A stretch of DNA of 64,000 nt from Thuidium tamariscinum (Eukaryota; Streptophyta; Bryopsida; Hypnales; Thuidiaceae), in the NCBI GenBank assembly GCA_947034885.2, contig OX344749.2:17437501-17501500 (forward strand), written 5' to 3'. The translations under genes were made by a program, and so were the position numbers. How positions within the stretch are numbered: the stretch's first letter is position 1; every line of letters starts with the position of its first letter. The notes below the pieces were generated by a model, which did not search any database, was not told the origin of the DNA, and saw nothing but the letters and a program-made list of their open reading frames with translations. Positions 38,125 to 51,100 of this stretch are shown here, in pieces.

Positions 38125-41100
38125 GTGTATGCAATTCACGAATGTCTTGGGAATTCCCAATTCAGTCCGAGAATCAGCATGGGAGCTTCCCGGTGCGCTT
38201 TAGGTTTGTTCCGAAATGCACTACTGGGACGAGGTGGAGGAAGCAGGGAACGGATGGGGTGCACTTGTCGACATCTGTCCTCCGCTTCGGACTCCCAGTT
38301 CTCGAGTTTGGAGATGACGGGGGATCGGAATGTGGACATTTTTGATCGGGCGCTGAAGAGCAAGCAGGTTTCTCCCCTTTGGGTTCCTTCACTTTTTCTC
38401 TTTTGTTGATTGGGTGGAGGATTGCTGGTCTTCTTTAGGGGTACTATGCGGGCGCGGTTTTGGGAATACATGTCGAATAGGGGACGTCCGCTGCAGAATG
38501 TTCCTACTGGAGACATTCTCCGTGGAGGTGACTGTTTACTGCAGGGGAGGTCCCCGATTCTAGATTCTTACCGGGTTTTGATGATATAGAAATGGTATAC
38601 GTTTAGGGTTCAGGGTTTAGGGTTTAGGGTAGAGGTTGGAGGGCACAACAATTGATGGAAGGAGTAAGGTAGAGGATGCTTGTTTCGTCACTTGTAAGCA
38701 TTCCAACCAATACGTGTGCTTTCATTAAGAGGTCGGTGGAGAGCTGTGGAGAGATCGCTTCGGGTACAAGTGCCTAATTTTGTTGAGATTAAAATCTTCA
38801 TCGCTAAGTATGAATTTCTGATTTATTCATTGAACGTGGGGGTTGTAGATCACTATAAGTGATTGTGGACAACTCCATCTGCATTCAAATAACAATTACT
38901 GTAACTATTTAGCCGATTAATGTTACTCCCAACTTGCGAATCGAAGGTCAACCAAGTGTACGAATTGACAAGTTGTTGGAAACAGGGGTCTGTATAGGAG
39001 ACGGGATCAGGTTCCTAACAATTTTAATATCCTCTACCCTAACTCGTACCTGGGGAATTCCTGTGTGTGTGTTGAGCAGAGAGACAGAGCTGCATGGCTC
39101 ATGGGTGATAGCGATCCAATTCTAGACACTGTGACTGAGAATCTTCTGGATCGGCTGGAAGTAAGTGGTCTCTTTCTTGTCGTGGATCTCGAGCCCCTCT
39201 TGCCTGGTTGTAATCTGCGAGCTGGACCATCACAGGAGAGAGAGGAAATTGCTAATTACTGTTTGGTTTTTAATTTCTTCTTCTTAGGATTGCAAGCGGA
39301 CATTTCCGAAAGCATTGAATTTGGGTGGGGCATTTGATCACGTACGCCGATTGCTACAAGGACGTGGTAAGCAATGTAGCAAGAACTTGGAGATCCTTTC
39401 TTATAGCCTTACTTGGGCTCTCTGGGGTTAATTTGTGAAGAGGTCTGATGGATTTACCGTGATGCAGGTGGAATCCAGGAGTTGATCTCCATGGATATAT
39501 CCGAGGATATGATTAAGAGATCAGTGCGCAGAGCAGCTGCAGATGAAACGGCAGGCAGAGTGGGCGGTGCACTGGCATTGCAGAACCTGTACGTAGTCGG
39601 GGACGAAGAGTACTTACCATTGCAGCCAAAGTACGGTTTTGCCTCTTCTCACGAGCTTCGTTGTTGTTTTTCTCTCCGATTTTCTTACCCTTCACATTGG
39701 TTTCCAAAGGCCTTTACCTTAGGCCCCAACTCCTCTTCTAGCCAGGGCAGCTTGTTGAAGTTTTTATGAACACTTTGTATGTACATACATTTTATGTTTT
39801 GGAGCACCTAGGGGTTAACACTTCTTGCACCTTTGAGGATGTCACTCCTAGCTTCTGATTGCATGTCATATGTAAACTAGTATCTTTGATTTACGTGCTA
39901 TGCACGCACTTTTACCGCTCATCGATACATCTTGTTCCCCGCATTTGATGCGTTTTCATATATCAGGACTAAATGCTGGAATCTTGTGCAATTTCCAGCT
40001 CTCTTGACCTCGTGATAAGCTCTTTAGGCCTCCACTGGGTCAATGATCTCCCAGGTGCCATGTCGCAGGTACTTCTCACTTAATGTGATCATCTCGTATT
40101 TTTAGGCCCTAACATGGGACTGGAAATTTAAAACCATTTTGTAACTATTGAATTGCCTGCATGTTTCTTTGAAGCCTTTTTGTTTTCTTTTGTTTATGAC
40201 GGCTAAAGCGCCAGAACTGCGCAGTGCAGGACTGCGCTGAAGCCTGATGGATTGTTTTTGGCCACCATGTTCGGAGGCGAAACTTTGAGGTTCGTATCTG
40301 TGAGCTATTTCGATCCATGCGTATATAAATAAGATGAAGCGTTCTCTAAGTATGAATAAATTAACCCATTGTTGAATAATTCAGTTTGGGATTGATTATC
40401 TCTGTAGCACAAACTAGTTCTGAAAACATGCAACTCCCAGAATGCCTTGCAGATGGTCAGGGAGAATATCCATTAGGCTATTGATGGGTAGTGGTGGGTA
40501 TTTGTGATGCTAATGTTTTCAGGGAGCTCAGGATCTCGTGCACTGTTGCACAAATGGAGCGTGAAGGTGGTGTGAGTCCCAGAGTCTCCCCGCTTGCCCA
40601 GGTGAACTTTTTATTTATTTAAGCAGGAACTGCCTACTGGAGATTTCACCTTTCAAGAAAAGGACCTAAGATTTGCTGAGGCTTTGTCGGCCCTTTTTGA
40701 AAGCAATAATTTGTTGACAAGTCCCTTTAACGCATAATAAATAATAGTGGTTCTGCGTTGAAGGTGATCGATCATTTAATGTGGTGGGCGTTGTTGAGAA
40801 GAATGTATTGCATTTTGACAGGTTCGAGATGCAGGGAATCTTTTAACGCGGGCAGGTTTTGCACTCCCTACAGTTGATGTGGACGAGATCACTGTTCGGT
40901 ACCCAAGTGGTACTGTTCTTATCTTCAGCACCTGGTGAAGTTTGTGCTTTTGGAATTTGATGTGCAATCCATTTACTGTATTCTGAATTATTTTAGATTG
41001 TTTTACTTTTTGTAAGAAAGCAAGGGGACTGAAATCTCTTCTTTTCATGCAGCAATTGAACTGATTGATCATTTGCGGTCAATGGGAGAAACGAATGCTG

Positions 41101-41785
41101 TTCGCGAAAGGATATTGGTATGTAGTAATGTTCCTCGGTGAACTTTTGTTGCCGATTGACACAGGTTGCCAACCATCTCAGCCTCTGGTTTTGCGATTGT
41201 GCACTAAAGTGACTAGTTGAATATCTGAACGCATCACCTGGTGCGCAATGGTGCAGACTGTGAATCGAGATACGGCTTTGGCAACAGCTGCAGTTTATCA
41301 AGAAATGTTTGGAGAGCCTGACGGCACCATTCCAGCTACTTACCAGGTAATTGATTCTTACATGCTAATTGCGTCAGGCTCCGTTCCAGCGCGCTGTTGA
41401 TGTCAACATGGTAAATTGCATCATAGAAGCCAGTGCACAGAACTGTCTGCATTGAACTCTTGAAAGCCAAGCAGATCTCAATATGCAACTGAAAGTGTAG
41501 CCCTACAACACGGTGCTGCAGGTGATCTACATGGCAGGATGGAGTCCAGATGTTTCACAACAGCGCCCAAAGCGTAGAGGTTCAGCAACTGTGTCGTTCG
41601 ACGATCTACATAAGGCTTTCACCCCAGATGGAGATACGAAGAAATCTCCTGATGATGGATCTGGTGCTAATCTAAAGAAGGAAGTCCCTACAGAGAGCAA
41701 TAAAGAACCAACCACAGGTGATCGCCAACCCGACGTAGATGGTACTACGCGATTGCCATCTGGCACATGGTACAAAATTGAATAG
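38125..41785 (+). CDS. NDUFAF5: NDUFAF5-like mitochondrial complex I assembly factor
   Basis: Member of the SAM-fold family of human NDUFAF5, which hydroxylates an arginine of the NDUFS7 subunit during complex I assembly in the mitochondrial matrix. Eleven exons join in frame: 38125-38367, 39080-39160, 39288-39366, 39468-39630, 39999-40068, 40225-40289, 40523-40601, 40822-40909, 41053-41117, 41257-41346, 41522-41785. They give 428 aa, or 410 from the second ATG at 38179, which starts a better presequence ([19 protein letters not shown]). Family landmarks in order: [102 protein letters not shown] and RRGSATVSF. The motif I region reads LNLGGAFDH in place of the usual LDxGxGxG. The C-terminal tail beyond SATVSF is about 60 residues, longer than I recall in human. 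It converges on MnmA. Confidence 0.9.
38602..38630 (+). repeat. Interstitial telomere-type repeat
   Basis: TTTAGGG occurs three times with one TTCAGGG variant between them (38602-38608, 38616-38622, 38623-38629). It lies in intron 1 of the NDUFAF5-like gene. Short telo-box runs of this kind near gene starts are common in plants and are bound by telobox factors; a chromosome-end origin is not implied. Confidence 0.85.
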
Positions 41786-43179
41786 GTTCTGTGTATAATT
41801 ATGTTCCACGATTCTTCTATTACAGGGCCAAGATTTCTATCTCGTTTGTGGGTACTCGGAACATGCTCAAGATTGGTTTCAAGATTGGTTTGAGTACCAC
41901 TTGTCATTGTCAACTGAATTAATCAATTTATCTCAATGTTCTCGCCGAATACTGTACTTTACGCTTGACGCCATCCATACTCGTTTCTGCTCTGGTGGCT
42001 GCTTTCTCAGTGCTTCCTATTCCATTACTGGCAACCGATAACGAACGCACTTCTGCTGTTGGCGACTTCATTTATGCCATCGGAAACAGCGTTTATGCTG
42101 TAGGAAAATCAGTAAAGCCCAAATCCATCAGGAGGCACCTCTTACAAATCCAAGTTCTCCCAAGAACTCATGCCACTTCACACCATCCTCCTTCTCTTCT
42201 TTCCTTTACATCTCCGTCTCCAACCTTCTCTCTTGCCGCTTCCTTATTGTTCGATGTTTCCCTTCGCATGGAGAAAACCTCTGCAGCAGCCCACCTGAAA
42301 GAGAAAACGTCAACGAAATAAATCAGGGGAAAGAACCCGAAAGAGGAATAAGGAACGGAGGGAAAGCTTAATTTCCAAATCTCTTCTACGATCTACTAGT
42401 TCTTGGCGCCCTTAAAACTAACTCCTTAATTAAGTGATAATCCTTACTATCTCCAAGAACTAATCAACCACGTTACAGATTCTTTACAAATAAATGCTTT
42501 CTACGTGTTGTAAGGTAGGCACCCCAAAATGCACCACTGACCCAAAACCGCTAACATCTAACAAAACTTTGACCCTTCGTAACATTTGCGTATGGTATCC
42601 GAGTGTCGCATTCTTTAATACATTGGAACCTCCTTTCACTTGTCAACAAGGAAATATGAAAATTTGACCAGTCCTATAATTGTAACGAGGCACAGTAGCA
42701 AAAAGTGGCGGTTTGGAGGGTTGCCCACCTTAGTAATTAAGATTATTTGTAGTAAAAAGTTACGTAGAAACATCTTTCAAACATCGTCAGTTCATCATTC
42801 AAATCTGGATAAACTCTTTTTATAACCCAAAAATCTTTTAATTCATCCGTACCTGGAGGTGGTTTTCTATCACCACTTGCTTGATCTGATCAGCTTTCTT
42901 TTCCACTTTCAGCTGTGGTAAAATCCAAGATCTCCAAAATTCATGGGTCCATATAAGCTTGCATTGGCTTGTGCTCTGAGCAGTAAAAGATGACGAATCC
43001 AATCAACAGCACAGAAGGCGCCTAACGTCTCGGAAAGCAAGAATATTCGACATTGTGCCACCTGCGTCACAGCGTGGTCAATTTCCCCTAGGCATTCAAT
43101 GCACCTAAAAGTGTGTAGCTGCTTCACAGCCTCCAAAGAATGTCAGTGGCAGGTGCGTAATTCTTTTGAAATATCGTGC
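41786..43179. other. Intergenic region between convergent genes
   Basis: Holds the 3' flanks of the NDUFAF5-like gene and MnmA. A plus-strand frame at 41965-42321 lacks an ATG at its start and has no recognisable domain. A small hairpin can form around 42399-42409 and 42453-42463 (TTCTTGG/CCAAGAA). Nothing else was seen. Confidence 0.6.
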
Positions 43180-45539
<2,360 letters not shown>

Positions 45540-48185
45540 TGCATGGGGAACCGATTGCCAGAGACTGCGAACAGGGGCTTCACCGTTCTCCCACGTCTAG
45601 CGCCTGAATTGGAAATTGTGACTGGTGGGAGCTTGCAATGTGGCCCAAAGAAGGGCAAACGCTGCTTTCAATTGGTGATGGAGTTTCTTGAGATATCGTA
45701 CGATTGCATCTGTGCCCCAAAACGTCAAATTTGCAGCACAAATTCAAGGCAAGCAGTGGATAAGCGATCACACTGGCACTTGCAATTCCTCTTGTAGAAG
45801 ACACCTTCGGATTCACTATCTACGAAACACCATAACCCAGATCTACCAGGTGTAACACTAGGTGTAAACCCCTTGATTCAGCAGAGTGAGAGGCCTTGCC
45901 GCTCCAAAAAGTGCATTTAAAAAGCCAGTCCCGCATTAAAATATCATACATTTTGCTCTCTCACCAAATCCTATTGTGTAGAGACATAACTTGCTCACTA
46001 TTCATCTTGTATTTTTAGTATTACACTAGTGGTTGGTGCTTGCTATGCTATGCAATCATCATTAGAATTTAGGAAATTGATATCATGAAAGCTCAAATCT
46101 CACAAAAGCACTAAATCATAGAAGCGCAGAGAAGTATTAAGCCAAGAAAACAAATGAATTTGCTACCTCTATTATATCTTCTTGTGGATCCTCTTTAATA
46201 TCACCTTCATTGCAACAACTACATTATTTTTATAATATCACTCTTTGTAAAAAGTGATATTACAAAAGTGATTGCAAATTGCTACTCCTTTTCTGTAATA
46301 TCACATTGTGTGACAATAAGATTTTCATGTATTCATGATTGAAAACATTCTTATAAAATACTTAAAATAATTATTTTAAGGACTTATTGAAATCAATATC
46401 ATGCATTCTATTCAAATATATAAATTTTTTATTAATATGTGATACAGTAAATGCATAGCATACCAAGCACCAACCCCTAGTATTAATGGTAGCATTTGTG
46501 ACATTAGAGAGGGAGTTATGATTTTAGTAGTATATAATATAATATAATATAAATATATAATATAATAATTTTATTAGTTACAATAATAGGTAAAGATGAA
46601 ATCTTGAAGAAATTTAACAAATGTGAAAGGGATTCCAAATCACATCCCTAACATTTATACAAGTCTTAACAAGGTTGTTGTTCTTATTGACATTAGTTTT
46701 GGCTATTATAGCAAAATAGAGGCTAAAGAATTTGAGTTTGAAGATAAATGATAAAGATTTCATAACCTTACATTGTAGAACTGAGTTCATTCTTCTTCAA
46801 ATATTCTTATCCTTGAAGAAAGGGAGATATTTTTGCTTAATACTTTGATGATATTTTAGTTTTAGTTTTCAGAAAATTCTAGCAATGAATGAAGCTAAAA
46901 TGTAGTTTCTAGATTGAATGCCCAAAACAATGTCACTTAACGTCATTAATTGCCTACAATTAGTTGATAGGAAAGGACCCTAATAGCATTGGAAAACAAT
47001 GATGTTATTCAATAAATAATAGAATGTTATTTCTTTCACTACAATTATTAAATGTTGTATATTTTTTATTGCCACTATATTAGAACATTTCCACCAATGC
47101 AACAAAACTTCATCATGTCAAAAGAATGGGTCTTTGTGATTAGATGGAACCTCATTTGTATAATTTGCTATACCAAAATTAACTTCTAACCAATCACAAA
47201 TCTCCTTATGTATGAGAGCAATATGAATTTTCATCATTGTAATGCTAACATATTGCTTGAATTTTCAAAGAAAAGTACATGGTAGAGTTGGCAAACAACA
47301 ATAAAATTGCATGCCATAGCAAAGAGTGTCAAGTAATACATTCAAGTATCAATTGTACACTTTTTATACAAAATTTATTGATGATTGGATTTTAGACATG
47401 TAGATAGCTACACTAGATTGTTTATAATTGCAATTGCAAAAGTGCACACAACATATATAAACCCATGCATTGAAAATTTGTTGGCCTTTCAATTCCTACA
47501 GCCAATCTCAAAATCCTATAGATCTTAGTGTAGTCATGCAAAGTACACCTTCATAATATAGCCTCTTGGGAAGTGACAAAACTATATGCAACTGAATGTC
47601 ATATAAGATAACTACACCTAATTTTTTTCACTTTTTAGAATTGCGCAATCTAGATTTTTGCCTAAAATTTATTTCCTCTATTCACAAGAGTTTAGAATTG
47701 GTTATCCTAAACCCTGTTCTTAGTGTTTTAAAAATTTATATTTTATTCATACAATGTCCAAAAATGCTTTAAGAGAATCTAAAATCCGCATTTGACTACC
47801 AACAAAACCCAACAAAAAAGGTTTCAGTATAATAATGGGAACCATGCTGCTTAAACATTTGTGTGATTTTGTGTGATTTTAGGTGTAGTTAGCCCAAGAT
47901 GTGACATTAAAGAGGTTTGAGTTTCCGTGTCGTTTAATTGAATAGTAACCTTATCCAGAACCTCGGCGCCTCTGCTTCCTCTCAAGAATGAATCTTCCGT
48001 TACTCCTCAAAACTGCGTGTCCTGCTGAACCGCAGGCAACACTCGCCTGGAGTGTTGACCCTTGCTGTTGTAAAATTTGTGGAGCATGTTTGGAACCCAC
48101 TGACTACAGAAGCGAATTGGAGATGAGCAAATAGTGGGATTACTTTGGGTGGGAAGACTTTGAGGAGTGTCATAAAAATTGCTGG
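45540..48185. other. Intergenic region between MnmA and DEG2
   Basis: AT-rich sequence separating two divergent genes. It contains one MITE (46025-46482), followed by an AATAT-rich stretch (46530-46565). Base composition rises from about 47930, where the DEG2 leader probably begins. A 48-codon open frame starts at 47988 and ends at 48134, 51 nt before the DEG2 start, and could act as an upstream ORF. The segment 46600-47900 shows nothing further. Confidence 0.6.
46025..46482. mobile_element. MITE E, about 455 bp
   Basis: Inverted ends of about 27 bp: left contains CTAGTGGTTGGTGCTTGC, right in reverse complement CTAGGGGTTGGTGCTTGG, both followed by TATGCTATGCA. TATTA lies just outside both ends (46019-46023 and 46481-46485). 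TAGTG/TAGGG ends fit the hAT pattern, but no clean 8-bp duplication exists, so the class is tentative. The interior includes TGTAATATCACTTT-type inverted motifs around 46230-46310. Confidence 0.65.
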
Positions 48186-51100
48186 ATGGAGTTGATGAGG
48201 AGCTGCACCGCAGCCGCAGCTGTTAAGGGAAGCCCTTGCAGCATGCTGACCAATGCGGCCCGCAAGAGAAGTTGTAGCGTGGTTTCATCCCCTGGAGCTT
48301 TTACTCTCGAATCCCGGGAGTTCACCCCTTTTGTAAGACTCCGACTCCAATCTCGTCTCTGTTGAGTCTACTCTCGCCAGAGCAAAGGATTGCATTTGCA
48401 ACTTGTTGAGTTTCAAACTGGGCAAGAATGAGGCGACTTGGTCGAGAGTCTTGGTTGCAGACCCCCATTTCGAATTTTTTGTTCACACAACTTTAGGGTG
48501 AATCACAATCCGTTTTTGAAGTTTTTGATGAAGTTTCAAGGCTGTGACTGATGGGCCAAATTTTTTTAAACAAGAAATTACACCTGAGCTCGGTACTGAG
48601 AAGAGCGTGTATGGACGTGCAATTGATTCGAATTGAATCCAATTGGTCTCATGGACACGTATTGTATGGACATGCTCATTCGTGGGTGTGATTTTCGTTC
48701 GGTATCCTTCAGTTAGAGGCTCCGGGGTCTCAGAGTGGAACGTTTTAATTCAGCTCAATATCGAAAGGTTTAGGTTTTATGTTTTGTTCATATTTGCTGG
48801 TTGTGTGGACTGACCAAGCGATTGTGAGGTCACCCCTAATTGCTCCACTGTGATTGAATCCTCGATGACTCTGGTTTTTTAGGTTAGAAGCTAGCATTTT
48901 ATCATTTTTTATGTCGGATCATCCTTGTGAAGCTTTCTTGCCTAAACAGAGTAGTGACTTATTTATATCTCTGACGGATGAGGGAGAATTTGCAGCATGA
49001 CTTCTTCTACTTTTGCCTGGTTATGAATGAAACTTTTAGGTCGCTTATGCGCTTTTCTGTGGATGCATGTATTTCAGGAGCGACAATGGCAACCGAGAAA
49101 TAGAACCTGGAAAACTGGGGGACCAAGATTAAGGATAAATTGTATGAAACATGAGGAGCAGCAAAGTAACAAGCGTGGACGAGAAAGGGAACGAGAGTCT
49201 AAGAAACACGATCGGAATGGATTTGAGTCACCCTTTGGAGGAGGTTTTAATAGCAACATGGAGGGTTCAAGTTTTCAACTTTCAGATTTCCCAGATGGAG
49301 ATTGGCTTTATAAGGTAAGTGAACTCATGCAAGCCCAAGAGGTCTTGCGAAGACGTACTATCAGATGGTGCCAACCACTTCTCTCAATTTGTGGCTTGAA
49401 GGCAATCCTTGGATACATTGTTCTGCGCTCACCTGTGCTTTGCCCATGAGGACTCTCCAGTGACTTGAAATGTTTGCAAGTGCTTGGATTCTCAATTTGA
49501 TTTGCTTTTGTTTGCAGCTTGATGATATTGACGAAGGCCCAGATGCTCCATTCCTAGACGCCGTTGTGAAGGTGCGTGATGCCACGTGCTTGCGTCCATG
49601 TACTGCCCTCTCCAGTACCTTTATCTGCCTTTGCCTTAAAACAAAACTTTGAGTGTGATTGAAGCCGTTTTTATAAATTTCCTGAGTACCGATCTCTACG
49701 GAATGTTTTATGAGTATGCAGAATTTTTTTTTTTGATTGTTGGTGTTCGTAGAAGCACGACTTTGTGTTTAGGATTCCTTACAACTTTGAGCTAGCGATG
49801 AGTTTTGCAGTGTACTACTAAACCTGGATTTCTGCGATGTGTAGGTGGCTGCTTATGGTTTCCCCTTGTTGGTCTGCTATTCTTTCTATCATTTTTGCTT
49901 CCCATTAATCAGGCATTTTGCTTCGTGCGTCAGGTTTATTGCACGCATACAGATCCTAATTTCTCCCTACCATGGCAAAAACGACGACAATATTCTTCTA
50001 CAGGCAGGCAAGCTGAGCTCATCATACTGACACTTTGAACCTCATTCTTGGTTGAGTTTATGAGAGCCGGACGTGATCATGGCCTTTTCAGATAAGTAGT
50101 AGGCAAGGGCTCTTTACTTAAGCGAAAGTTCAAAATAGGTTTTAATTTTTGTCATCACACTTGTTCATCGTTGATGTTCCACATTGTGCAGCGGGTTCAT
50201 GATACAGGGTAGGCGATTGTTGACAAACGCGCATTGTGTCGAACACCACACTCAGGTGCGTGCTGACAGGCCCTCCATGAGAGTTCACTCATATGCATGC
50301 TGTGGGTGGTGTTTTGTGGGCTTTATGGAACGCTTATTTTCAGAGACTAAGGTCTCGGTGGAAGAGCCTTGGAGACTTAGGATGCTGTAGCTGGGTGAGC
50401 AGTGCAGCTTGTAGTGATTTTGCTAATATAGATCTACTACTCGTGTGTTTCATTTAGTTAGTGTATGTGTGCCAAAAATGCAGGTGACTTTGGTTGAATG
50501 CTGGATATCAAATCAAACTTGCTTGGTTTGTTGGTCTGTCTATATTAATTGGCTATTGGCATAACATGTTTGTAATAACAGGTGAAGGTGAAAAGGCGAG
50601 GCGACGACACCAAATTTGTGGCAACAGTGAGGATTAAATCTTCATAAAATACTTTATATTATTCCCTTGCTCAGTAATTATGTATTTTTCTTGAACAGAC
50701 CTACTATTACGTGTACCGATACACCTCCAGATTGTTAGGCATTATCTTACATTTTGCTAACATTTTGGTTGTTTGCTGCAGGTTTTAGCGATAGGACCAG
50801 AATGTGACATAGCCCTTCTTTCAGTAGAGGATGAGGAGTTTTGGAAAGGAGTCGAACCACTACGGTTTGGAAGCCTCCCACGCCTTCAGGTTATTTGCAG
50901 TGCCTCGTCCTATTTCCCATGTGTTGCAGCTGGGGAACCTGAAATGCTGGAGTTCAGTTGGTTGGTTGTTTTTTGTGTTTGTTGAAATATATTTAAGCAA
51001 GTATATTCATTGAGTGTAACTCACCGCCCAACCGTAGAAGAGAGATACTCAGTGATTTGCTCGAGTGTACCTCTGTCTCCCACCGAGCTACTAATATGCT

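Noticed and set aside
41965-42321. 118-residue frame with a hydrophobic start after the NDUFAF5-like gene
   Set aside because: It begins at TTG and not ATG, lies between two convergent genes in a 3' flank, and has no domain.
49027-49077. ATG at 49027 as the DEG2 start
   Set aside because: It lies in intron 1, just before a good acceptor at 49076-49077. Starting there gives no transit peptide, whereas the exon at 48186-48332 supplies one in phase, though this exon needs transcript support.
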